Origin: Planctomycetaceae bacterium
GTDB taxonomy: Bacteria > Planctomycetota > Planctomycetia > Planctomycetales > Planctomycetaceae
Length of the DNA stretch: 64,000 nt
Direction: 5' to 3'
NCBI GenBank assembly: GCA_041398825.1
Contig: JAWKTX010000005.1
Span: forward strand, 124,001 to 188,000
The translations under genes were made by a program, and so were the position numbers. Under the pieces are notes generated by a model. It had not been told where the DNA came from and ran no database searches. It saw nothing but the letters and a program-made list of their open reading frames with translations. Positions 9,635 to 18,756 of the stretch are shown here, in pieces. Positions within the stretch are counted from its first letter, which is position 1; the number at the start of each line of letters is the position of its first letter.

Positions 9635-12205
9635 ATGCCAGTGCCATTGCCGATCGATGACGTCCTGCCCGAACTTGTGGCTGCTTTGCGTTCAAACAAT
9701 TGCGCGGTGCTGAAGGCTGATGCCGGCGCCGGGAAAACGACGCGCGTACCTCTCGCATTACTCCGGGCCGGCTTCACCTCCGAACAGACTTCCCACGTCG
9801 GCAGTCCTCTGGGAGACCAGCAGATCGTCATGCTTGAGCCTCGACGAATTGCCGCCCGAACCTCCGCACGAAGGATTGCCAGTGAAACCGGTGAACAGGT
9901 CGGCCAGACGATCGGTTATCGGGTTCGTTTTGATGAGGCTGTAAGTGCATCGACGCGCGTGCTGATTGTAACGGAAGGAATCCTGCTGCGCAGGCTGCAG
10001 GACGACCCCTTCCTCGAAGATATCGGCGTCGTTGTATTCGATGAATTTCACGAGCGGCGGCTGGACAGCGATCTGGCACTGGCGATGGTGCGCCGGGTTC
10101 AGCAAACCGTCAGACCGGATCTTCGGATTGTTGTCATGTCTGCAACGATGGATCCCGGACCGGTTTCCCACTGGCTGGGCAATTGCCCGGTCATCGAAAG
10201 CCGGGGGCGAACATTTCCGGTGCGCGTGGAATATCTGCGTCGGACGGATCGAATTCCCCTGCCGACTCTGGCCGCCCAGGGTGTGGAACACGTTCTAGCT
10301 CAGACAGACGGAGACATCCTGGTGTTTCTGCCCGGGGTCGGTGAGATCATGAAGACGCAGCGAGAACTGGATTCGCTCGCGCGGCGTCATAACATTGCCA
10401 TCATGCCACTCTACGGAGACCTTAGTTCCGAAGAACAGGATCAGGTACTGGCTCACAACGTCCGCCGTAAGATCGTTCTGGCAACAAATGTCGCAGAGAC
10501 GTCAATCACGATCGACGGCATCACGGCTGTGGTGGATTCTGGTTACGCGAGGCAGATGCACTTCGACGCGGATGTGGGACTGGACCGTCTGGAGATGCGT
10601 CCCGTTTCCAAAGCCTCGGCGGATCAACGGGCCGGGCGGGCCGGGCGAACTCGGCCCGGCGTTTGTTTGCGTTTGTGGGATGAATCGGCCTATCGCACAC
10701 GCGCGGATTACGATCAGGCCGAACTGCACCGAGTAGACTTGTCAGCTGCAGTGCTGCGACTCCATGCCTGGGGCGAAAAAAATGTGGCCCTGTTTCCCTG
10801 GTTTGAATCTCCTCCCGAAACGGCTCTTCGTCATGCGGACCGGTTGCTGCGACTCCTTGGTGCAATGGATGACAATGGCGTCACGGCACACGGCCAGGCC
10901 ATGGTTCGCCTCCCGACATCTCCGCGAATTGCCCGATTGCTGATTGAAACACAGAACCACGGGCTGGGACGACGCGGCGCTTTGCTGGCCGCACTTCTCA
11001 CGGAACGGGATCCGTTCGTGGCGGGAAATGGACCTGTGGCGGGAAAAACTCCTGCCGCGCGGTCGCAGTCCGACGTTCTGGATCGTCTGCTGGCGTTTGA
11101 ATCGTTTCAACAGACGGGAAATCCTGTGACCTCATTTGGAACAATCCACCGAGCAAACGCTCGAACAATTCAGCTGGTCGCTAGACAATTCGAGCGAGTG
11201 CAAAAGGATTCTGAGTATGGGTCTGATGAGTTTCGTAATCAGGCCGATGAGTGGATTCTGCGTTCGCTGGTCGCGGCCTTTCCTGATCGGATTGCAAAGC
11301 GACGGGAACCAGGCAGTGATCGCGGCCTGATGATAGGCGGCCGCGGGGTCAGGTTTGGAAGTCAGTCTTCCGTCCGTCAGTGCGAGCTCTTCCTTTGCGT
11401 AGATACTGATGGTCGGGGTACCGACGCCCTCATTCGCAAAGCATCGGAAGTTCGCCGTGAATGGTTGCCGTCTTCCCTGATCAGAACCGTGGATGAGTTG
11501 TTCTTTCACCCAACTCAAAAATCGGTGACCGCCCGACGTCGCACCTATATGGAGGACTTATTACTGGATGAAACGCCCACGGCAGTCGAGGACACCAGTG
11601 AAGCGGCCGAGATCCTCTTTCAGGCAGCGAAATCAAACTGGTCGAGTGTGTTTCCGTCGGACGACGTCGCTGTTGCTGGTTTTTGCACGCGTCTGGCCTG
11701 CCTGACAGAGTGGATGCCGGAACTGAATCTGCCAGCACTCGGCGGGACGGAGTTGCAGGAGATTCTTCGGGAGATCTGCCAGGGGCGACGTTCGTTTTCC
11801 GAAGTACGCAGAGCCCCTTGGTTAGCGGTGATTCAATCGCGACTGGATTACGCGGCAATTCGCACAATTGAGCGTGAAGCCCCGGAGTCTATCCTTGTTC
11901 CCAGCGGAAGTCGGATCCGACTTGTTTACGAATCCGGCCGACCACCTGTTTTGCCAGTGCGAATTCAGGAGATGTTCGGGCTCCGGCAGACTCCACGAGT
12001 CGCAGGTGGCCGCATCGCCGTACTGTTGCATCTGTTGGCTCCGAACATGCGACCTCAGCAGGTGACAGATGACCTGGCAAGCTTCTGGGCCAACACCTAT
12101 CCGGAAGTTCGAAAAGAACTGAAGCGTCGCTACCCGAAACATTCATGGCCAGAGGATCCCCTGACTGCCGAAGCAGTCAGCGGCGCAAAACGCCGACAGA
12201 ACTAA
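9635..12205 (+). CDS. hrpB: ATP-dependent DEAH-box helicase HrpB
   Basis: 856 residues from the ATG at 9635; a longer reading would overlap the serine hydrolase gene. Superfamily 2 motifs appear in order: ADAGAGKTT (motif I), DEFHERRLDSDLAL (II), SATMD (III), TNVAETSITIDGI (V) and QRAGRAGRTRPG (VI). The C-terminal HrpB-specific region ends with KRRYPKHSWPEDPL, as is typical. HrpB is an RNA helicase-like ATPase with no firmly established substrate in most bacteria. Length and motifs match the family. A perfect 8-base hairpin (CTGACTGC/GCAGTCAG with a CGAA loop, 12161-12180) lies inside the last codons; it lacks a T-run and is not a convincing terminator. Confidence 0.93.
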   Translation: MPVPLPIDDVLPELVAALRSNNCAVLKADAGAGKTTRVPLALLRAGFTSEQTSHVGSPLGDQQIVMLEPRRIAARTSARRIASETGEQVGQTIGYRVRFDEAVSASTRVLIVTEGILLRRLQDDPFLEDIGVVVFDEFHERRLDSDLALAMVRRVQQTVRPDLRIVVMSATMDPGPVSHWLGNCPVIESRGRTFPVRVEYLRRTDRIPLPTLAAQGVEHVLAQTDGDILVFLPGVGEIMKTQRELDSLARRHNIAIMPLYGDLSSEEQDQVLAHNVRRKIVLATNVAETSITIDGITAVVDSGYARQMHFDADVGLDRLEMRPVSKASADQRAGRAGRTRPGVCLRLWDESAYRTRADYDQAELHRVDLSAAVLRLHAWGEKNVALFPWFESPPETALRHADRLLRLLGAMDDNGVTAHGQAMVRLPTSPRIARLLIETQNHGLGRRGALLAALLTERDPFVAGNGPVAGKTPAARSQSDVLDRLLAFESFQQTGNPVTSFGTIHRANARTIQLVARQFERVQKDSEYGSDEFRNQADEWILRSLVAAFPDRIAKRREPGSDRGLMIGGRGVRFGSQSSVRQCELFLCVDTDGRGTDALIRKASEVRREWLPSSLIRTVDELFFHPTQKSVTARRRTYMEDLLLDETPTAVEDTSEAAEILFQAAKSNWSSVFPSDDVAVAGFCTRLACLTEWMPELNLPALGGTELQEILREICQGRRSFSEVRRAPWLAVIQSRLDYAAIRTIEREAPESILVPSGSRIRLVYESGRPPVLPVRIQEMFGLRQTPRVAGGRIAVLLHLLAPNMRPQQVTDDLASFWANTYPEVRKELKRRYPKHSWPEDPLTAEAVSGAKRRQN

Positions 12206-12300
12206 CAAAGATTTGCAGCGCATCCTCGCGGCGGATTTGCCCAAGACTCATCAGGTCAGAATGAATGCTTAACCGTTTGGGCAACGGCTTATTTCCGGCG

Positions 12301-15300
12301 TCACTTTTCAGAGCCGTCAGGTTTCTGCGATTGGCGATTGCCTGGTTGCTGTCCGGGAACCTGCGGTTGCTGATTGCCTTTTTGAACCGTCGGGCTCGTC
12401 AGCAGTTTATCGAGGCGTTCCTGAATAAGCTGTATATCGACCGTTGGATCAACCTTGATGACCTGCATGATCGATGTGGTATTGGCGGCTTCGTCCAGTG
12501 ATTCGATCATCTGTCCAAGTGTTTCCATTAGAGAAGCAGTCGACGAGACGATCAGTGTGTTTGACGATTCATCCACGCCAATGGAAAGTAGTCCCTTGAA
12601 ACGAATCGGCTCGTCTTCGTTTGAATCATCGGACATGCTGGCAAGGAAAGAAGAAAACCCGCCCGATGGTCGTTGATTCTTGTCGTTCGATTCCAGGGCC
12701 TTGTCATTGGAGCTCAGCAGATCCCGGAACACATCCTTCACCGCATTTGCGACAGATGTCGCTTTCGCATTCTGAAGGCGAAACAGTTTCGTGATTCGCA
12801 TCGCACGGGTATCTGCCGGTTCCGGGACATCGTAGAGTTCGATGAGTTCCTGAATGGTCTGCATCTGGCGTGCGTCCGCATCGCGCACCAGAATCGTGCT
12901 GGTGAAATTGTCCGTTATGAATTGAGGAACTCGACGACGAGACAGGCTGTTCTTGCCTTTGACAGCTTTCTCAACTGGTCTCATACCGAACCAGGGATCG
13001 AACTGCATGGAAGACTCCGTTTCCTGTTCAGCTTTAAAGTAGTCGTCCAGGTTTAAAGCGACCCAGGAGGGAGTCGCATACTTCAGCGTGAAAACGCGAT
13101 ACGGGGGACGGCTCCGGCTGATTGATTTGAACAGGTCTTCAAATTCGAGCATCGCTTCAGGATCGTCGGTATTGACCAGTAATCTTCCATCCGGGCCGAC
13201 GGAAATCCGCACGTTCGGAAGCTCGGCGCCCTTCCGAAGACCCTTGGTTTCCTGTTGGGGCGTGGCAGCCGGATTCTGTAACGGTTGATTCGTAACAATT
13301 GCTGCATTTCGGGGCCGCCTTTGCGGAATCCGAGTTCGCACGGGAACGTCGAGAGTGGCGTTCCGCGGAGACCGAAACTTGTTTTGACGAGTCGTCAGTA
13401 ATTCGTTGAATGTGCGGGGCCGATCGCTGGCACCCGAGGCTGCCGTTGTTTGATTGTCATTCTTTGGCACAACAGGATCGTCCATCGCAGGATCGTCCTC
13501 GGTCGGCAGATCTGCTGGTTCGTCGGTTGTCGATTCGGGCAAATCAAACTGCAGTTCGTTATCGCGTTGCCACAGAAATTCCAGTCGCTTCCTCAGTTGC
13601 TCCAGATCTTCATCCGGATGCAGGTCAAAAGATTGAACTCCTGAAAAGGCCTGGTCTTTGGGCGGCAATTCTCCCAGCTTTCGAAGCAGGTTGTGGATTT
13701 CTTCCATTTCGACGTTGTTTGCGAACACCAGCAGGCGATTGAACTCAATATCTGCCTCCACCTTGAATCCTTCGCTTTGATCTTCTTCCTCCTGTTGCGG
13801 CATTCCGAATCCGTACACAAAATACCGTGACGAATTGCGATTGCTGTTCTGGTCCTTTTCAACCGGCCCCATTAACGCACGTATTGTGCCCGCAACATAG
13901 TCGGCTTCGAGTCGTCGCAGGGGGATAACTTCCACGCTTCGGCCGGACTGATCCAGTTTCTCCACAAGCGTCGTGATCGTCAGGTGATCGGCAAGCGATG
14001 CCCACGCAATGATAGCCTTCTTGGACTTGTCGACCTTGAGTACGGTCCCTGGATCCAGATCACCCAGTTGCTGCAACAGATCCGACAGAGTCTGGGGGTC
14101 GACGGTTTCGAGTCGATAGATTTTCATTCGGGACATGTTGTTCAGCAGGGATCGACCAGATTCCTGTGCGACATCGACCTGTTGAATGGCCTGATCAATA
14201 ATTGCCATCTGATCAGGAGCAGCCTGTGCAAGAATCATGTTCTCGCGTGAATTCAGGACCAGCCGTGTTTCTGCAGGCCCTTTTGCCTTGGTACCGCCGC
14301 CGGCTTTGCTGGCCATTTGCTGCTGCATTTGTTGTTGCATTTGCTGCATCTGCTGTTGCATCTGCTGCATCATGCCCGGGTTCATTCCACCAGACCCCGC
14401 GGAGCCTTTGTCGTCTCGAATACCAAGCAGATCACGCAACAGAACGATGACTTCTTCTGCGCGCCGATGTTCGAGCCTGAAAGTTCGGACGAGTTGTTCT
14501 GTACCGGATTGAGATTGTTCGGCATCCAGCAGATCCCGAATATCGCGAAGACTGGACGCGACGTCCAGAATTTCCAGGCGATTTGTTCGACTCAGCTTAT
14601 GGATCTGCCCTGCAGAACTCAGCATCGGCTTCAGCTCTTCGACAGCTTCGTCTGCGAGAAGCCAGTTCAGGTCAAATGAAACTTTGCACAGTGTGTGGTC
14701 CGGCAAGTCCGTGAGTTCTTCAGCAGAGACTCGGGGCACGAGCGAGGGGTTCAGGTCCTTCGTCTTCAGAACTGAAAGAATCTCACCTCGCTGAATAATG
14801 CAGTATCCACGGATCAGCAGGTGTCGGTTGATCAGGTCCCTTGCTTCGGGAAGTGTGTAGCTTCGTGTGGTAATCAGATTCAGATAATCGCTCGGAAGTT
14901 CCTGCCAATCCAGCGACAGCTGTGAAGCGTCAGCAATCCAGCGCAGCACATCCAGCCAGGGTTGGCCCGAAAGATTGAACTGAACCGTTCCGTTTGGATC
15001 ACGCCGAATTTCCTCATCGATCTTGCGCGGCACAAACCCTGCCGCATTCGGACGTTTTACCGGCCCGCTGTCTGGCTGACCCTCTTTTTTTGCATTCTCC
15101 TCCGGTTTCTGTTCACCGTCGGCTTTACCAGCCGCGCTATCGGGTGTGCCTTTACCGGATTCTGTTGTTTTCGTGTTGGCTGCAACGGGCGGGCCCCCTT
15201 CCGACTGGACGGTCGCCACGGGTGTCACCTGTGCGGTCGATCGTTGAGGACCAACGACGGATTCCTGAGCAACGGAAACATCCAACCGAAGAAGGACGCT

Positions 15301-15360
15301 CCACAGGAGGACGCTCCAAAGGAGGACCAGAGGCCAACGGGATGGCAGGGGTTGCGGCAC
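12301..15360 (-). CDS. Exported secretin N-domain repeat protein without a pore domain
   Basis: 1019 residues. The GTG at 15360 has AAGGA seven bases upstream, which fixes the start. The signal peptide contains a duplicated LLWSV caused by an imperfect 15-base tandem repeat. A Gly/Lys-rich linker and an STN/N0-like module (about residues 105-190) come first. Several secretin N1/N2-type (NolW-like) modules follow, recognisable by repeats such as VRTFRLEHRRAEEVIVLLRDLLG and TKLFRLQNAKATSVANAVKDVF. A Met/Gln-rich stretch lies at about residues 328-349. The C-terminal outer-membrane secretin domain of GspD/PilQ is not seen; the protein ends in a Gln/Pro tail. It probably sits in the periplasm. 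A TPR membrane-protein gene lies just upstream on the same strand. Confidence 0.7.
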   Translation of the reverse strand: MPQPLPSRWPLVLLWSVLLWSVLLRLDVSVAQESVVGPQRSTAQVTPVATVQSEGGPPVAANTKTTESGKGTPDSAAGKADGEQKPEENAKKEGQPDSGPVKRPNAAGFVPRKIDEEIRRDPNGTVQFNLSGQPWLDVLRWIADASQLSLDWQELPSDYLNLITTRSYTLPEARDLINRHLLIRGYCIIQRGEILSVLKTKDLNPSLVPRVSAEELTDLPDHTLCKVSFDLNWLLADEAVEELKPMLSSAGQIHKLSRTNRLEILDVASSLRDIRDLLDAEQSQSGTEQLVRTFRLEHRRAEEVIVLLRDLLGIRDDKGSAGSGGMNPGMMQQMQQQMQQMQQQMQQQMASKAGGGTKAKGPAETRLVLNSRENMILAQAAPDQMAIIDQAIQQVDVAQESGRSLLNNMSRMKIYRLETVDPQTLSDLLQQLGDLDPGTVLKVDKSKKAIIAWASLADHLTITTLVEKLDQSGRSVEVIPLRRLEADYVAGTIRALMGPVEKDQNSNRNSSRYFVYGFGMPQQEEEDQSEGFKVEADIEFNRLLVFANNVEMEEIHNLLRKLGELPPKDQAFSGVQSFDLHPDEDLEQLRKRLEFLWQRDNELQFDLPESTTDEPADLPTEDDPAMDDPVVPKNDNQTTAASGASDRPRTFNELLTTRQNKFRSPRNATLDVPVRTRIPQRRPRNAAIVTNQPLQNPAATPQQETKGLRKGAELPNVRISVGPDGRLLVNTDDPEAMLEFEDLFKSISRSRPPYRVFTLKYATPSWVALNLDDYFKAEQETESSMQFDPWFGMRPVEKAVKGKNSLSRRRVPQFITDNFTSTILVRDADARQMQTIQELIELYDVPEPADTRAMRITKLFRLQNAKATSVANAVKDVFRDLLSSNDKALESNDKNQRPSGGFSSFLASMSDDSNEDEPIRFKGLLSIGVDESSNTLIVSSTASLMETLGQMIESLDEAANTTSIMQVIKVDPTVDIQLIQERLDKLLTSPTVQKGNQQPQVPGQQPGNRQSQKPDGSEK

Positions 15361-15526
15361 GAGCGTATCCTTTGACAGAACGGGTTACACTCACCGGACC
15401 TCCGTCGAGCGAGCTCTTGTCTGCCTGATTCTCGGATACCGTCACTCAAATGCAATAATTTTGAAGGAAAGACCGGTAATCCGCGGGAGAACCGAGACCA
15501 TGAGCCTGACTCGGACGTCGTGGCTG

Positions 15527-16987
15527 TCATTCCTTCTTAGTAGACGGATCGGCAGGTGAATCAGAAGCCGCCGCACCCGTGTCACTGTTTGTCTGGTCAG
15601 TGGCCTTTTTGGTGTCGCGGTGTTTTTCCGGGTCAGTATCGATCTTTGTGGGATCGATCGGCGGAATATCTGTTGGAGGAGTGGACGATACGTTTTCCGG
15701 AAGGACTCGAAAACTTCCCAGTGACACGAGTTCCGGCAGCAGTCGCAACAGCTCGTTCTGAAGACGTGCCACTTCGCCCGTGCGCTCGGGTTCAATTCTC
15801 TTTGCTGTGGTCAACCAGAATTGTGATTCTTCGAAATGGCCGCAGGCCGCCGCCAGGCGGCCCAGATTCAGACGGCTTTCGACATCCTCTACTGTATCAA
15901 TGACCTGGTCACGCAGTTCGTGATATTGTTTTTCCCGGTCAACCAACTGTTCATGATTCTGAAGGTAAAGATTCGCTTCTTCTTCGTGGCCTGTCAGCTT
16001 GAGGGCTTCAGCCATGTACCCAAAGTATCGAGCGTTACGTGACATGCGTATCATTGATTCGCGAAGCTTTGGCAGCTTAATCTCCACTTCCGACTGATCG
16101 ACCTTCCCGGAAGCCAGTATTTTCGCCTCGATCTCGATCGTGCTGGAATCGCGAGCCTCTGCCATGTTGGTATCTTCGATGACCTTCAGTGCGGCAGTCA
16201 CATCACCTGTCTCAAGCAATGCCTCTGCGCGAATTGCTTCCTTCTTTGCTGACTGGTCCGCGGCATCAATCATCTCCAGCGTTTTGGAGAATTGTCCCGC
16301 CTGATTCAGGCTTTGCAGCATTCGCAGCGCGATGTAGCCATTGGCAACGTTGCGAGGGTCTCTTGAGAGTGCCGCTTCAAAATCTGCGGCTGCCTCCTCA
16401 CCGCGCCCCAATTCAAGAAGCATGTTGCCTCTGAGGTTATGTGCTGACGCGGCTTCTTTGTCGGTCCCATGCTCAGTCGTCACCGCCAACTCTTGCAGTG
16501 CTTCGGTATAGGCGCCGATTTCATACAGGATGCCACCCAGGATTCCGTGTGGCATCTTGTCATCCGGATCATTCTGAATGGCTTGTCTCAGGACGCCAAT
16601 CGCTTCTTTCCGCTGGTCACCCCGCGCCATTGCCTGAGCCTGGTATGACAGGGCCAATGTTCGGATGGACTCGTTTTTTGCAGCTTCGGCGAAAACAGGA
16701 ACGGCCTTCAGTGGGCGTGAATTTCCGAGCAGATCAAGCGCTTCAAGCAATTGCACATGCGATTCATAGCCCTCCTGAGTTTTCAGAGTCGCCAAGAGGG
16801 CTTTGAAGGCTTTCGCGTCTTTTACATCATAGGCAGCCATCGCATCCTGGTAGGTTTGCTCCGGATCGACGGGCGTCAAACTTACAACTGTAGCTGCCAG
16901 CACGCCACCGCCGACCAAAATCAGCAAAAACCAGATGTACCAGGGGATACCGGATTTGACGCGAATTTGTGGAGTGTTTTCAGACAT
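15527..16987 (-). CDS. Membrane-anchored TPR protein
   Basis: 486 residues. One N-terminal membrane helix (about residues 16-38, IPWYIWFLLILVGGGVLAATVV) is followed by tetratricopeptide-like repeats, for example MPHGILGGILYEIGAYTEALQEL and AHNLRGNMLLELGRGEEAAADFEAAL. The C-terminal tail is Asp/Thr/Lys-rich and disordered. Such proteins scaffold other proteins; the partner is not identifiable from sequence. The secretin-N-domain gene lies 166 bases downstream on the same strand, so co-transcription and joint function in an envelope complex is a reasonable inference. Confidence 0.75.
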   Translation of the reverse strand: MSENTPQIRVKSGIPWYIWFLLILVGGGVLAATVVSLTPVDPEQTYQDAMAAYDVKDAKAFKALLATLKTQEGYESHVQLLEALDLLGNSRPLKAVPVFAEAAKNESIRTLALSYQAQAMARGDQRKEAIGVLRQAIQNDPDDKMPHGILGGILYEIGAYTEALQELAVTTEHGTDKEAASAHNLRGNMLLELGRGEEAAADFEAALSRDPRNVANGYIALRMLQSLNQAGQFSKTLEMIDAADQSAKKEAIRAEALLETGDVTAALKVIEDTNMAEARDSSTIEIEAKILASGKVDQSEVEIKLPKLRESMIRMSRNARYFGYMAEALKLTGHEEEANLYLQNHEQLVDREKQYHELRDQVIDTVEDVESRLNLGRLAAACGHFEESQFWLTTAKRIEPERTGEVARLQNELLRLLPELVSLGSFRVLPENVSSTPPTDIPPIDPTKIDTDPEKHRDTKKATDQTNSDTGAAASDSPADPSTKKE

Positions 16988-17413
16988 GACAGGAAACTAG
17001 TTCTACGAAACAGAGGACCTGTGGATTCTTAACTCCTTTCCAAGAAAGAAGTTAGGCGGATCTAGCCGTATCCATATTACCAACGCGACCACGAATTCTG
17101 TCGACTGGATGGTGCGAACGCTATGCAGGAAGCGGCAATTGTCGAATTCCGCCAGCCTGTGTGTTCTGGATGTTCCAATTAGTCGAGCCAGAAGGCACCG
17201 TATTTCACCGCGCACAGCGCACGGCAAAGCAGAGGCTTCGGTCTGACTACGCTGTCGCACCAATCACCATTTGAAAATTAGCCCACCAAATTCTGCATTC
17301 AGGTTCTACAGGCAGGTCAGGACGGGTAATAAAGTGTCCGTCAGGACACTCATCCTCCTATGTCGCAGAACGGCAATTGGCGACCAAACGAAAGCTCGCA
17401 TCGCACCGACTGA
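16988..17413. other. Gene-free stretch between TPR gene and regulator gene
   Basis: 426 bases separate the start of the TPR gene from the end of the XylR-type gene, both on the minus strand. It should hold the TPR/secretin promoter on the minus strand. I found no convincing hexamer pair, strong hairpin or credible short gene; short open frames here lack a ribosome binding site and coding character. Confidence 0.4.
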
Positions 17414-18571
17414 CTACTGCGGTCGCACTAAACGGCGATATTCACGCGGGGTTCGTCCGGTCGCTTTACGAAAGGCGACCGACAGATACTCAACGTGCCG
17501 AAATCCTGCGGCCTGAGCAATTGACGCCAGAGGTTGTTCCGTTTCACGCAGCAATGTTTTCACTCGATCAATCCTGACGCGAGTAATCTCTGCATGAGGC
17601 GTGCGTCCAACAAGGGTGCGAAAACGACTTTCCAGCACCCGACGCGACAGTGGGACCGCTTTGAGAACGTCACTGACGTCGATCCCTTCACACGCCCGAC
17701 TGCGAATGAACCGTACCGCTGCTGAGACATGGTCGTCATCGATTGCGAGTATGTCTGTCGACTGTCGGGTTTCGATACCGATCGGAGCGATCAAATGACC
17801 ACACTGGTCGACCATTCTTCCGGACATCATTTGATTGAGCAGAGATGCTGCCTGGTAACCTGTCTTCCATGAATTGGGCACCACGCTGCTTAACGGCGGA
17901 TCGCAGAGCTCGCACAGGCGTCGATCATTGTCCACTCCGATTACAGCGACCTCTTCGGGCACTCGAATCTCTTCGTCACGACAGATCGACAACAACTGCT
18001 GCGCTTTAATGTCATAGCACGCCATAATCCCCACCGGACGAGGCAGCCTGCGTAGCCAGCTTCGAAGCTTTCTGCGATCTCTGTTCCATGAGTAATCGGT
18101 GTCCATCCGCGAGATGCTGTTGTGGATATCGCATGTACATCCTGCGGCCAGAGCGGATTGTTCAAACTGAGTCTGTCTCATGAAGGACCAGTTGAACCCC
18201 GGGTCGCCACAGAACGCCAGATGCTGAAAGCCTCGCTCAATCAGATGTTCTGCTGCCAACATTGCAATAGTTGAGTCGTCTGTTTCCACCCATGGTACGC
18301 CCGACAAGAAACGGCCCGCACTGATATCGACGGTCGGCAACTTTGTTTTTTGAACCGCCCTGGCGATGGATGTATTTTCGACGCGGGCAATAATGCCATC
18401 GCCCTTCCATCGATTCAGCCAGTCCGGCGGGCGGGCGCCACGCTCCTGCTCCGGGAGGTACACGGACCAGTTTCCCGTCTGTCGCACAAACGATATCACG
18501 CCGTCGATAATACCGCGCGAATAGGCATTTGAGGTCTCAATCAGCAGTGCTACGGAATGTCGACGCTTCAC
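17414..18571 (-). CDS. XylR-type transcriptional regulator (LacI-like sensor plus AraC HTH)
   Basis: 385 residues from a GTG. The first 270 residues read as a periplasmic-binding/LacI-type sugar sensor (VALLIETSNAYSRGIIDGVISFVRQ; AAEHLIERGFQHLAFCGDPGF; VAVIGVDNDRRLCEL). The last 100 form an AraC-type double helix-turn-helix (VLESRFRTLVGRTPHAEITRVRIDRVKTLL and IAQAAGFRHVEYLSVAFRKATGRTPREYRR). This architecture matches XylR of enterobacteria, where it activates pentose genes, and is very common in planctomycetes. The gene is divergent from a Gfo/Idh oxidoreductase gene and a ThuA/dehydrogenase gene, which are its likely targets. The effector sugar is unknown. Confidence 0.88.
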   Translation of the reverse strand: MKRRHSVALLIETSNAYSRGIIDGVISFVRQTGNWSVYLPEQERGARPPDWLNRWKGDGIIARVENTSIARAVQKTKLPTVDISAGRFLSGVPWVETDDSTIAMLAAEHLIERGFQHLAFCGDPGFNWSFMRQTQFEQSALAAGCTCDIHNSISRMDTDYSWNRDRRKLRSWLRRLPRPVGIMACYDIKAQQLLSICRDEEIRVPEEVAVIGVDNDRRLCELCDPPLSSVVPNSWKTGYQAASLLNQMMSGRMVDQCGHLIAPIGIETRQSTDILAIDDDHVSAAVRFIRSRACEGIDVSDVLKAVPLSRRVLESRFRTLVGRTPHAEITRVRIDRVKTLLRETEQPLASIAQAAGFRHVEYLSVAFRKATGRTPREYRRLVRPQ

Positions 18572-18607
18572 AGTTCACGTCTCGCCAGGGAAAATATCTC
18601 AATTAAT

Positions 18608-18615
18608 TTGCGCAA
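18608..18615. promoter_or_regulatory. Palindromic operator candidate TTGCGCAA
   Basis: A perfect 8-base palindrome, flanked on both sides by A/T-rich sequence (AATTAA before, TTTAT after), lies in the 185-base divergent region between the XylR-type regulator and the Gfo/Idh gene. Position and symmetry suit a binding site for the regulator, but only one copy was seen and binding is an inference. Confidence 0.3.
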
Positions 18616-18756
18616 TTTATCATGGCAGATCGCCGACTGCCAGAACACCATGTGGCTGGGGTTTGCGGACCCCGACCTGACACGTTCTGAATCAGAATTT
18701 TGCTGTTCTTCTCTTCTAAGCACGTTTCACCTCCTTTTGTCTATGGGTTTGTCGCT

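Noticed and set aside
12161..12180. Perfect hairpin at the end of hrpB
   Set aside because: Lies within the coding frame and lacks a following T-run, so I do not call it a terminator.
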